Source of the DNA: Ignavibacteria bacterium
GTDB taxonomy: Bacteria > Bacteroidota > Ignavibacteria > Ignavibacteriales > Melioribacteraceae
Reading direction: 5' to 3'
Assembly (NCBI GenBank): GCA_027347545.1
Contig: DAIEQT010000118.1
Span: 1-6,399, forward strand
DNA length: 6,399 nucleotides
The notes under the pieces are model-generated. The model ran no database searches and was not told the origin of the DNA. It saw only the letters and a list, made by a program, of their open reading frames with translations. A program made the position numbers and the translations under genes. Of this stretch, positions 1 through 6,199 are shown piece by piece. Every line of letters starts with the position of its first letter. Positions within the stretch are counted from its first letter, which is position 1.

Positions 1-1933
1 TAATTCTTCTGTTGGACAAAGCAATGTTTCTATGCGAGTAATTGCTGATCACATCCGCACATTATCTTTTGCAATTGGTGATGGCGCAACTCCGGGCAAT
101 GAAGGACGCGGTTATGTTTTACGCCGTTTGCTTCGTCGTGCAGCACGCTACGGAAGAAAAATAAATTTGAAAGAACCATTCTTATTTAAACTCGTTTCTG
201 TTGTTGTAGAAAACTTCTCTCACGTTTTTCCTGAAGTGAAAACAAACCAGGCTCAGATTGAAAAGATTATCAAAGCTGAAGAAGAAAGTTTTAATGCAAC
301 ACTTGATAAAGGGATTGAGTTATTTAAAAATACAATTGCGGTGCACATTGCTAACGCTCTTAGCAAAGAATTAAAATTACCACACCTTGTAGCTAATGAT
401 AAAGAAGACACCTTAATTCAACTCTATGAAGGCGGATTTAACAACGTCAAGTATCAGTTTAAACTTTCTGAATGGAATGACCAAATCGCAAAAAAATACT
501 TTACACAGAAATTTTATCTTGATGGATTTGAGGTATTCAAACTCTATGATACTTTCGGTTTTCCTGTTGACTTAACCGCTGTAATGGCTCGCGAGCATGG
601 TTTTGAAATTGATGAAGCTGGGTTTAACAATCGGATGAACGAGCAAAAAGAACGCGCGCGGAATGCTCGTGTTGTTAAGATGGCTGGAACCGCAGATATA
701 TATGCAAATTTGCAGGTAATAAGCTCAACCAACCAAACGGTATTTACTGGATACACTGAATTGGTAACTCTTGCTACAGTCAAAGAAGTAAAATATGAGG
801 CAACCCAAACTTTTGTAATACTTGATAAAACTCCGTTCTACGCAGAAAGCGGCGGACAGGTTGATGATCATGGCTGGATTGAATTCTCCGGTTCAAAATT
901 CAAAGTTGATGCACTCTCAAAAGTAAACGGAATGGTTGTTCATATTATTGATGAAGTTGCCAACCTAAAAATTGGCGATGAAGTAACCGCAATTGTTGAC
1001 GGAAAGCGCCGTGCGGATATTATGCGCAATCACTCGGCAACACACTTTTTACATAAAGCACTTAGAGAAATTCTCGGTCAGCACGTTCAACAGTCGGGCT
1101 CTCTTGTAGAGCCGGAAAGACTTCGTTTCGATTTCAGCCACTTTGAAAAAGTAAAGGAAGCGGAGCTTGATGCGATTGAATCTTTAGTAAACGAAAAACT
1201 CCGCGAGAACATTCCTCTCTCACATCACCGCGATACTCCATTTGAAGAAGCAAAGAAAATGGGCGCGCTAATGTTCTTCGGCGATAAATATGGAGATAAA
1301 GTTAATGTAGTTCAGTTCGGCAATTACACAATGGAATTCTGCGGTGGAACGCACGTTAAAAACAGTTCGGAAATTGGCTTGTTCAAAATTGTTAGCGAGT
1401 CTTCCATTGCAAGCGGCGTGCGCAGAATTGAAGCTGTTACCGGAGCGGGCGTTGAGAAGCTAATTGAGAATTTGGAATTGAGAATTGAGAATGATGATAA
1501 GAAAATAAATGAACTGCATGAAGAGAAGAAGAAACTGGAAAAAGAAATAGCCGCGCTTCAATTAAAAGAAAAGCTTGGCGGAATTGATTCAATCGTTTCC
1601 TCGCCCGTTGAAGTTAATGGAATCAAAATTTTCAAAGGAAAAGTTTCCGCTTCCAATATGGATGAGCTAAAATCTATGGGGGATGAACTCCGTGAGAAAA
1701 TGAAGAGCGGCGTTGGTGTTATGATTTCCGAAATAGACGGTAAGGTTGGTATTGTAGCTGTTGTTAGCGATGAACTTATTAAGGAGAAAAAAATTCTTGC
1801 CGGAAATATTGTAAAGCAAGTTGCGCAAATTGTTGGCGGTAGCGGCGGCGGTCGCCCTCATCTCGCAACAGCCGGTGGTAAAGATGTTGCTAAGATTGAT
1901 GAAGCGTTAGCATCTGTAGATAAACTTTTCTAA
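1..1933 (+). CDS. alaS: Alanyl-tRNA synthetase, 5'-truncated by the window edge
   Basis: Cytoplasmic class II synthetase that charges tRNA(Ala) with alanine and hydrolyses mischarged Ser/Gly-tRNA(Ala). The frame is open to the left edge (first full codon at 2), so the Met codon at 32 is internal; roughly the first 300 residues are missing. Residues below are numbered from that Met. The end of the catalytic region is seen as RVIADHIR and GRGYVLRRLLRRAARYG (about 2-42), followed by LYDTFGFPVDLT (171-182). The editing domain has its zinc-site motif HSATH (H334, H338) and CGGTH (C437, H441). A coiled coil spans about 478-509, and the C-Ala domain ends in GGSGGGRPHLATAGG (602-616). Two oddities are a stretch of about 45 extra residues between 101 and 160, and a 7-bp tandem repeat that encodes part of the coiled coil. 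The frame is intact and all visible editing residues are present, so the enzyme is probably functional. It ends just before a strong hairpin and converges on the next gene. Identity is near certain. Confidence 0.97.
   Translation, partial: NSSVGQSNVSMRVIADHIRTLSFAIGDGATPGNEGRGYVLRRLLRRAARYGRKINLKEPFLFKLVSVVVENFSHVFPEVKTNQAQIEKIIKAEEESFNATLDKGIELFKNTIAVHIANALSKELKLPHLVANDKEDTLIQLYEGGFNNVKYQFKLSEWNDQIAKKYFTQKFYLDGFEVFKLYDTFGFPVDLTAVMAREHGFEIDEAGFNNRMNEQKERARNARVVKMAGTADIYANLQVISSTNQTVFTGYTELVTLATVKEVKYEATQTFVILDKTPFYAESGGQVDDHGWIEFSGSKFKVDALSKVNGMVVHIIDEVANLKIGDEVTAIVDGKRRADIMRNHSATHFLHKALREILGQHVQQSGSLVEPERLRFDFSHFEKVKEAELDAIESLVNEKLRENIPLSHHRDTPFEEAKKMGALMFFGDKYGDKVNVVQFGNYTMEFCGGTHVKNSSEIGLFKIVSESSIASGVRRIEAVTGAGVEKLIENLELRIENDDKKINELHEEKKKLEKEIAALQLKEKLGGIDSIVSSPVEVNGIKIFKGKVSASNMDELKSMGDELREKMKSGVGVMISEIDGKVGIVAVVSDELIKEKKILAGNIVKQVAQIVGGSGGGRPHLATAGGKDVAKIDEALASVDKLF
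332..511 (+). other. Apparent in-frame insertion in AlaRS
   Basis: Residues about 101-160 (counted from the Met at 32) lie between the helix EEESFNATLDKGIELF and the conserved GFEVFKLYDTFGFP. From memory of bacterial AlaRS sequences, about 15 residues normally bridge these points; here there are about 60. The extra segment has ordinary composition (Lys, Asn, aromatic residues), no low complexity and no cysteines or recognisable intein motifs. The exact borders cannot be set without an alignment. Confidence 0.5.
1462..1496 (+). repeat. 7-bp tandem repeat (AATTGAG) inside alaS
   Basis: Five consecutive heptamers can be read: AATTGAG, AATTTGG, AATTGAG, AATTGAG, AATGATG. Three units make 21 nt, or seven codons, so the repeat encodes a heptad-periodic peptide (IENLELR then IENDD) in the AlaRS coiled coil. 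The type resembles the heptameric short tandem repeats known from filamentous cyanobacteria and seen in many AT-rich genomes. Confidence 0.7.
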
Positions 1934-1938
1934 TCATA

Positions 1939-1965
1939 TAGTGGTCGCAAATTTTGCGACCACTA
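1939..1965 (+). terminator. Rho-independent-type hairpin after alaS
   Basis: A perfect 12-bp inverted repeat, TAGTGGTCGCAA / TTGCGACCACTA, has a 3-nt loop (ATT) and begins 5 bp after the alaS stop. CTTTTC follows on the plus strand, a short T-tract. The facing minus-strand gene ends 10 bp to the right, so the hairpin may stop transcripts from both sides. No T-tract is seen in the minus direction, so plus-strand termination is better supported. Confidence 0.8.
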
Positions 1966-1975
1966 CTTTTCAAAT

Positions 1976-2332
1976 TTATTCCTCTATATCTGCCCAGGCT
2001 TTACCGTCTTTATAATGCAAAACAATTTTAACTGCCTTACATAGATCAATTTTTTCCCATTCAATTGCGTTGCCGTCGCTGTCTGCAATTCTTAGGTCCC
2101 ACAAGCAAACATCTTCTTTGGGATCGAATTGAATATCCCACTCTTCATCTATGTCTAAAGCGTCTTTACCAAGAACATCTTCGCCCCATTCATCGGCATC
2201 ACTTGGTGTAATATGGAGCTCGTTAATTATTACACCCGTCTTGTTTACAATTGTAAAGTCTTGCTTACCCTGAGCTAATAAACTTACAGAGCAGATTAGT
2301 AAAACAACAAAAATGAAATTTAACTTTTTCAT
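1976..2332 (-). CDS. Small secreted acidic protein, function unknown
   Basis: Encodes 118 residues. The first 20 form a typical signal peptide: KK, then a hydrophobic core LNFIFVVLLICSVSL, with probable signal peptidase I cleavage after SLLA. C14 lacks a lipobox small residue before it, so a lipoprotein is unlikely. The mature part (about 98 residues) is strongly acidic (26 D/E against 10 K/R by hand count). It has five tryptophans (W49, W65, W78, W92, W113) and just two cysteines (C76, C98) that could form a disulfide. Alternating polar and hydrophobic runs (FTIVN, WDIQFD, LWDLRIAD, KIVLHYKDG) suggest a small beta-rich domain. The opening FTIVNKTG and the SDADEWGEDVLG stretch resemble small exported hypotheticals in Bacteroidota/Chlorobiota, but I cannot name a family. 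I chose the Met at 2332 over an upstream in-frame Met at 2398. GAGG lies 5 nt before it, the signal peptide starts there, and the upstream 22 codons read through a heptamer repeat. It faces alaS and lies 139 bp downstream of tag. Gene call is firm; function is unknown. Confidence 0.85.
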   Translation of the reverse strand: MKKLNFIFVVLLICSVSLLAQGKQDFTIVNKTGVIINELHITPSDADEWGEDVLGKDALDIDEEWDIQFDPKEDVCLWDLRIADSDGNAIEWEKIDLCKAVKIVLHYKDGKAWADIEE

Positions 2333-2337
2333 TAATA

Positions 2338-2343
2338 CCTCTT
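2338..2343 (-). promoter_or_regulatory. Ribosome binding site that sets the secreted-protein start
   Basis: Minus-strand AAGAGG, followed by a 5-nt spacer (TATTA) before the ATG at 2332. No comparable site precedes the upstream in-frame ATG at 2398, so this decides the start and restores a normal signal peptide. Confidence 0.75.
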
Positions 2344-2360
2344 TTTTAGTTTTAGATAAG

Positions 2361-2374
2361 AATTGGTAATTGGT
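2361..2374. repeat. Two AATTGGT heptamers in the leader of the secreted-protein gene
   Basis: The plus strand reads AATTGGT twice in tandem, followed by a diverged unit TATTTGA. A single related ATTGGTAATT occurs again near 5954. It lies in the probable 5' untranslated region of the minus-strand gene that starts at 2332. It has the same 7-bp period and AATTG core as the repeat in alaS. Confidence 0.5.
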
Positions 2375-2471
2375 TATTTGATAAATCAATATCCACATAC
2401 CAATTTAACTTAACTAATTCGCAAAGCCAATAATCCTTTATCGAGTTTTTTTAATTAATAATTCCGTCTCT

Positions 2472-3032
2472 TCATCTTCTCTTGTAACAGAAACAATCTA
2501 TTGTATGATCGTTAACCATTCCGACTGCTTGCATATAGGCGTAACAAATTGTTGAGCCCACGAATTTGAATCCGCGCTTCTTCAAGTCCTTGCTCATTGC
2601 GTCGGACTCAACCGTCTTAGCTGGAATATCTTTTAATGTTTTCCGCTCATTTTTGATTGGCTTGCCCCTTATAAACTGCCAGATATATTTATCGAACGAG
2701 CCAAATTCTTTTTGTACTTCTAAAAAGCATTTTGCGTTTTGAATTGTTGCGGCAATTTTTAATCTGTTGCGAACAATTCCCTCGTTCTGTAAAAGCGCCT
2801 TTACTTTTTCAGAATCATACTTTATTATTTTCTTTGCATCAAAATTATTGAAAGCTTTTCTGTAATTCTCACGTTTGCGCAGAATTGTAATCCAGCTCAA
2901 TCCGGCTTGTGCGCCTTCAAGAATCAGCATCTCAAAAAGTTTTCCATCATCATGAACGGGAACGCCCCATTCTTCATCGTGATAAGCAATATATAAAGGA
3001 TCGTTTGTTGACCAGCCGCAACGTGTTATCAT
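2472..3032 (-). CDS. tag: DNA-3-methyladenine glycosylase I
   Basis: Cytoplasmic base-excision-repair enzyme that removes 3-methyladenine from alkylated DNA and leaves an abasic site. It has 186 residues, the usual length (E. coli Tag is 187). Signature stretches are RCGWSTNDPLYIAYHDEEWG near the start, LEGAQAGLSWITILRKRENY (38-57), KRGFKFVGSTICYAYMQA (152-169) and VNDHTIDCFCY (173-183). The family's structural zinc site is complete: C5, H18, H176 and C180. The residues matching the base-recognition pocket of E. coli Tag are present: Y17, W22, E39 and W47. The start has GGAG 6 nt upstream. It sits 67 bp after gabD1 on the same strand, so co-transcription is possible, but no functional link is evident. 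No Ada-type regulator is visible. Identification is very secure. Confidence 0.97.
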   Translation of the reverse strand: MITRCGWSTNDPLYIAYHDEEWGVPVHDDGKLFEMLILEGAQAGLSWITILRKRENYRKAFNNFDAKKIIKYDSEKVKALLQNEGIVRNRLKIAATIQNAKCFLEVQKEFGSFDKYIWQFIRGKPIKNERKTLKDIPAKTVESDAMSKDLKKRGFKFVGSTICYAYMQAVGMVNDHTIDCFCYKRR

Positions 3033-3071
3033 TCTTTACTCCAATTGTAAAAACAAAATAAATAACCACTC

Positions 3072-3089
3072 ATGACAGCAGTATGTCAT
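3072..3089. repeat. Short inverted repeat between gabD1 and tag
   Basis: ATGACA and TGTCAT are a perfect 6-bp inverted repeat around a 6-nt loop (GCAGTA), in the 67-bp gap on the 3' side of gabD1. It is too short, and has no T-tract, to be called a terminator. It may be a small operator-like palindrome for tag or chance. Confidence 0.25.
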
Positions 3090-3099
3090 ATTCGAAAAG

Positions 3100-4464
3100 C
3101 TATTTAATCCACACAGTTTTGATGTTTACAAATTCTTTAATTCCATAATGAGAAAGCTCGCGCCCGTAACCGGAATTCTTAATTCCACCAAACGGCAACC
3201 GCGGATCAGATTTTACCATTCCATTTATGAACGCTGAACCGCTTTCAATTCTAGCTGCAAGCTTTTTTGCCTTTTCGATATTTGATGTCCACAAAGAAGC
3301 GCCAAGCCCAAAAGGAGAATCATTTGCAATCCTTATCGCATCATCTTCATCGGCTGCTTTTATTAGCGTGGCAACCGGACCAAATATTTCTTCTTCGTAA
3401 GCAGGAGTTCCCGGCAAAACATTTGCGAGAATTGTCGCTTCAAAATAAAAACCTTCGCGGTCAATTCTTTTTCCACCGCATAAAATTTTTGCTCCGCTTT
3501 GCACCGAACGTTTTACCTGGTCTTCCAGTTCGCAAAGTAAATCTTCTCGCGCAATTGGTCCAAGCTCCGTTTCCGAATTCATTGGATCACCAACTTTAAC
3601 ATTGTTCATCATCTCTACAAATTTTTTCTCAAATTCATCATAAACTTTTTCTACAACTATAAATCGCTTTGCAGCGATGCAGCTCTGTCCATTATTAATT
3701 AGGCGCGCAGTAATTGCTGTCTTTACCGCCGCATCAATATCTGCATCTTCTAGAACAATAAACGGATCGCTTCCGCCAAGCTCCAATACAGTTTTCTTCA
3801 AACCTTTACCGCAAGATTCGGCTACTTTTTTTCCGGCTGGTTCGCTTCCCGTTAGTGTCGCCGCCTTAACTTTAGGATGATTAATTACCCCTTCAACAGC
3901 CGGAGAGCCAATTAACAAAGTGCGAAAAATATTTTTCGGAAATCCTGCTTGAATAAAAATTTCTTCAATAGCCAGGGCATTCATTGGAACATTTGATGCG
4001 TGTTTGAGCAAACAAACATTGCCCGCCATTAAAGCCGGCGCCGCAAAACGGAATACTTGCCAGAAAGGAAAATTCCATGGCATTACTGCAAGCACAATTC
4101 CAATCGGATCAAAACGAACGAAGCTTTCGGATGCATCTGTAGCAATTATTTCTTCGCTCAAAATGTTCTCGGCATTATCTGCGTAGTAGTCACAAACCAA
4201 AGCACACTTTTCAACCTCCGCTATTGCTTGCGAAATTGGCTTCCCCATTTCCAGCGTAAGAATTTTTCCAAATTCATTTTTCTTCTCACGCAAAATGGTA
4301 GCCGCGTTATTCATAAAACCTTTCTTTGCAGAGAACGCAACATTTCGCCAGTTCAAAAACGCCGCGTGTGTTAAATCAATTATCTCGCTTACTCGATCTG
4401 AGTTGTACTGTTCAAAAGTCTGAACGATTTTTCCGTTTGCCGGATTAATAGTTTGGATTGACAT
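3100..4464 (-). CDS. gabD1: Succinate-semialdehyde dehydrogenase, Sad/GabD1 type
   Basis: Aldehyde dehydrogenase of 454 residues, predicted to oxidise succinate semialdehyde to succinate with NAD(P)+ (last step of the GABA shunt) in the cytoplasm. The length matches the short Sad/GabD1 branch rather than the roughly 480-residue GabD branch. Oxyanion Asn is N131 in [10 protein letters not shown], the cofactor Lys is K154 in LLKHASNVP, and the general base is E228 in [10 protein letters not shown]. The catalytic Cys is C262 in [14 protein letters not shown], and EEIFGP holds E359. The stretches [30 protein letters not shown] and the C-terminal [13 protein letters not shown]...[10 protein letters not shown] closely resemble mycobacterial GabD1 as I remember it. 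GAGG lies 7 nt before the ATG. There is no GABA transaminase or permease beside it, so the physiological aldehyde is inferred only from the family. It is divergent from the PIN-PhoH gene and first in a minus-strand run with tag. ALDH family is certain, substrate probable. Confidence 0.92.
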   Translation of the reverse strand: MSIQTINPANGKIVQTFEQYNSDRVSEIIDLTHAAFLNWRNVAFSAKKGFMNNAATILREKKNEFGKILTLEMGKPISQAIAEVEKCALVCDYYADNAENILSEEIIATDASESFVRFDPIGIVLAVMPWNFPFWQVFRFAAPALMAGNVCLLKHASNVPMNALAIEEIFIQAGFPKNIFRTLLIGSPAVEGVINHPKVKAATLTGSEPAGKKVAESCGKGLKKTVLELGGSDPFIVLEDADIDAAVKTAITARLINNGQSCIAAKRFIVVEKVYDEFEKKFVEMMNNVKVGDPMNSETELGPIAREDLLCELEDQVKRSVQSGAKILCGGKRIDREGFYFEATILANVLPGTPAYEEEIFGPVATLIKAADEDDAIRIANDSPFGLGASLWTSNIEKAKKLAARIESGSAFINGMVKSDPRLPFGGIKNSGYGRELSHYGIKEFVNIKTVWIK

Positions 4465-4507
4465 TCCCGACCCTCGTGTTAAATGATAATTAAATGTGAT
4501 CTGAAAT

Positions 4508-4536
4508 TTCGACTTCGTGGAAAATTTTTATTATGT
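4508..4536 (+). promoter_or_regulatory. Candidate promoter for the PIN-PhoH gene
   Basis: TTCGAC (4508-4513) and TTATGT (4531-4536) are spaced by 17 nt. An alternative -10, TATTAT (4529-4534), fits the hexamer better but at 15 nt spacing. Both are weak matches judged by eye, and the promoter consensus of this lineage may differ from sigma-70. It lies within the divergent intergenic region and overlaps the nested inverted repeats. Confidence 0.22.
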
Positions 4537-4566
4537 TCTAACTGAAATTAGTTAGAATTTTTCCAC
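4517..4566. repeat. Nested inverted repeats between gabD1 and the PIN-PhoH gene
   Basis: The outer arms GTGGAAAA (4517-4524) and TTTTCCAC (4559-4566) enclose the inner arms TTCTAACT (4536-4543) and AGTTAGAA (4550-4557), which flank a 6-nt loop GAAATT. All four arms pair perfectly, with 11 nt unpaired on the left and 1 nt on the right. This could be a dyad operator serving the divergent genes or a hairpin in the PIN-PhoH leader. It could also be a terminator-like element, since TTTTT follows the inner stem on the plus strand. Confidence 0.55.
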
Positions 4567-4601
4567 AATAAAACACTGTTCTTTCATAGCTAAGGCTGGC
4601 A

Positions 4602-5939
4602 ATGAAAAAAAATCCGAAAACCTTCGTCTTAGACACAAACGTAATTCTTCATGATCCAACTTGCATTAATCATTTTCAAGAAAACAATATCATCATCCCG
4701 CTCTCGGTAATTGAAGAGCTCGATCACTTTAAACGGGGCAATCAAGTTATTAATTTGAATGCGCGTGAGTTTGCGCGGACTCTTGACACAATTACCGGCA
4801 ACGATATTTTCAACGGCGGAGTTTCGCTCGGGCGCGGAAAAGGAAGAGTTAGAATCGTAATTACGAAAGGTTTGTCGCGGGAAATCCACGATGTTTTCCG
4901 TGAAGATAATGTTGATCATAGAGTTCTGAGCGCCGCGTTTGAAGCAAATAGAACTATGAAGAATAAAGAAAGTATTATCGTTGTTACGAAAGATGTAAAC
5001 CTCCGGATGAAAGCGAAAGCGCTAGGCATTCCGGCAGAGGATTATACTACTGACCAGGTTACAAACGTTGAAGAACTTTACAGCGGAAAAGATATCGTCG
5101 AAAATTTTGATGATGACTTTCTCCAAAAGCTTTATCAATCTCCTTTTGAAATACCGGCAACAAAAATTACAAAGAAGCTAAAAACCGATCTCGTTCCGAA
5201 TAAATATTTCATCTTGCGTAATCAAAGTCGTTCTGCGCTTGCTCATCTTAATAACGAAATGAGCGTCTTTCGCAGAATTGATAAACAAGTTGTTTACGGA
5301 ATTAAACCACGTAACGCAGAACAAACTTTTGCTGTTGATGCGCTCTCTAATCCGGATATTCCCCTTGTAACGATGACAGGTAAAGCCGGAACCGGAAAAA
5401 CTTTACTTGCACTTGCATGCGCTCTTTCAATCAGAAAAAATTATAGACAGATTTACATTGCGCGTCCAATTGTTCCTCTTAGTAATAAAGATATTGGTTA
5501 CTTGCCAGGCGATGTTGACAGTAAACTTGCACCTTATATGCAGCCGCTTTGGGATAATCTGAAAGTAATTCAAGATCAATTTCCGGAAACTGACAAGAGT
5601 CATCAGATAATCAACAACTTGGTAAAAGAAGAGAAACTTGTTGTTGAACCGCTTAGCTACATTCGCGGCAGAAGCTTGCAAAGAATTTATTTTATTGTTG
5701 ATGAAGCGCAGAACTTAACTCCGCATGAAGTTAAGACAATCATTACCCGCGCTGGAGAAGGATCAAAAGTTGTTCTAACCGGAGATATTTATCAAATAGA
5801 TCATCCTTATCTTGATTCACAATCGAACGGACTTTCTTATTTGATTGAGCATTTCAAGGGACAGAAACTTTACGCGCACATTAACCTGGAGAAGGGTGAG
5901 CGCTCTGAGTTAGCCGAGCTGGCAAGTAATTTATTATAA
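4602..5939 (+). CDS. phoH: PIN domain-PhoH ATPase fusion (PhoH2/YlaK type)
   Basis: 445-residue two-domain protein, the usual length for PhoH2/YlaK proteins. The mycobacterial PhoH2 member is reported to act as an ATP-dependent RNA helicase with RNase activity. The N-terminal PIN nuclease domain (about 5-150) opens with FVLDTNVILHD. Its likely acidic metal ligands are D11, E39 in VIEELD, D105 in VDHRVL and D131 in VTKDVNLR. A linker of about 75 residues leads to the PhoH ATPase domain (about 230-445). Walker A is GKAGTGKT (260-267) and Walker B is IYFIVDEAQN (362-371, D367/E368). ARPIVPLSNKDIGYLPGD (287-304) and VVLTGD (390-395) are typical PhoH stretches. All key acidic and Walker residues are present, so it should be active. 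AAGG lies 6 nt before the ATG. The upstream 137 bp has no small antitoxin-like ORF, unlike mycobacterial phoAT-phoH2. No membrane segment or signal is visible. Domain calls are secure; the cellular role here is inferred. Confidence 0.96.
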   Translation: MKKNPKTFVLDTNVILHDPTCINHFQENNIIIPLSVIEELDHFKRGNQVINLNAREFARTLDTITGNDIFNGGVSLGRGKGRVRIVITKGLSREIHDVFREDNVDHRVLSAAFEANRTMKNKESIIVVTKDVNLRMKAKALGIPAEDYTTDQVTNVEELYSGKDIVENFDDDFLQKLYQSPFEIPATKITKKLKTDLVPNKYFILRNQSRSALAHLNNEMSVFRRIDKQVVYGIKPRNAEQTFAVDALSNPDIPLVTMTGKAGTGKTLLALACALSIRKNYRQIYIARPIVPLSNKDIGYLPGDVDSKLAPYMQPLWDNLKVIQDQFPETDKSHQIINNLVKEEKLVVEPLSYIRGRSLQRIYFIVDEAQNLTPHEVKTIITRAGEGSKVVLTGDIYQIDHPYLDSQSNGLSYLIEHFKGQKLYAHINLEKGERSELAELASNLL

Positions 5940-5965
5940 GAAACATCTGAATTATTGGTAATTTG

Positions 5966-6030
5966 TCACACTGAGCTTGTCGAAGTGTGATAATTTAGCT
6001 TGTAACGTCATGGTTCGACAAGCTCACCAT
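5966..6030. repeat. REP-like pair of hairpins in inverted orientation
   Basis: Copy 1 has stem TCACACT (5966-5972) and AGTGTGA (5984-5990) around the loop GAGCTTGTCGA. Copy 2 has stem ATGGT (6010-6014) and ACCAT (6026-6030) around the loop TCGACAAGCTC. The 13-nt cores TGAGCTTGTCGAA (5972-5984) and TTCGACAAGCTCA (6014-6026) are exact reverse complements, 29 nt apart, while the stems differ in sequence. This variable-stem, constant-loop design matches an intergenic repeat I recall from many bacterial genomes, including Bacteroidota/Ignavibacteria and sphingomonads. It lies 26 bp after the PIN-PhoH stop and may also act as its transcript end. No RAYT transposase gene is present in the window. 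Confidence 0.8.
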
Positions 6031-6091
6031 AACTTAGTTTTAATATTTCAGAGGTTTCTATAAAATAAAGATTAGTTCCTTCTTATAAATG

Positions 6092-6137
6092 TGATTGCTT
6101 CTTAGAACCGCTTCTACTAAGTTTTCAGAAGCAATCA
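6092..6137. repeat. Long stem-loop upstream of the GxxExxY gene
   Basis: The perfect 11-bp arms TGATTGCTTCT (6092-6102) and AGAAGCAATCA (6127-6137) enclose a 24-nt loop. Inside, TAGAA/TTCTA (6103-6107/6112-6116) can stack on the outer stem. Alternatively CTTAG/CTAAG (6101-6105/6117-6121) can pair, which competes with the last two outer pairs. No strong T-tract follows (TAATTATTTC), so it is not a classic terminator. It may be a miniature repeat element, an RNA leader structure or a small RNA. The rest of the 5940-6199 gap shows no coding potential. Confidence 0.55.
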
Positions 6138-6199
6138 TAATTATTTCGTGCAAATGCTTATAACAATACCTCTCACACTTTCTTACCTAAGCTATTAAT

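Noticed and set aside
32..34. ATG at 32 as the start of alaS
   Set aside because: The frame is open to the left edge and the region already encodes the conserved RVIADHIR stretch from the interior of AlaRS, so this is an internal Met.
350..368. Inverted repeat TTGCTA/TAGCAA at the start of the AlaRS insertion
   Set aside because: Only 6 bp around a 7-nt loop and within coding sequence; not enough to claim a mobile-element end.
544..783. 79-codon minus-strand ORF inside alaS
   Set aside because: It is antisense to a conserved gene, with no recognisable protein features; a shadow.
2333..2398. N-terminal extension of the secreted protein starting at 2398
   Set aside because: It would bury the signal peptide behind 22 residues partly encoded by a heptamer repeat, and it lacks a ribosome site; GAGG precedes the Met at 2332.
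2401..2471. Terminator after tag
   Set aside because: The sequence is AT-rich but shows no stem-loop followed by T residues in the minus direction; the T-run there belongs to the plus strand and has no hairpin.
3267..3599. 110-codon plus-strand ORF opposite gabD1
   Set aside because: It lies fully antisense to conserved dehydrogenase sequence and its product has no domain features; a shadow, as are the others at 3677-3880, 4004-4186 and 4057-4374.
4629..4919. 96-codon minus-strand ORF inside the PIN domain
   Set aside because: It is antisense to conserved PIN coding sequence and shows no domain; likewise 5427-5681.
6010..6063. 17-codon ORF beginning at the ATG within the second REP-like hairpin
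   Set aside because: It starts inside a repeat core, has no ribosome site and shows no conserved features.
5966..6137. CRISPR array or insertion sequence in the 3' intergenic region
   Set aside because: There are no regularly spaced direct repeats and no transposase ORF; the repeats are inverted pairs of two different kinds.
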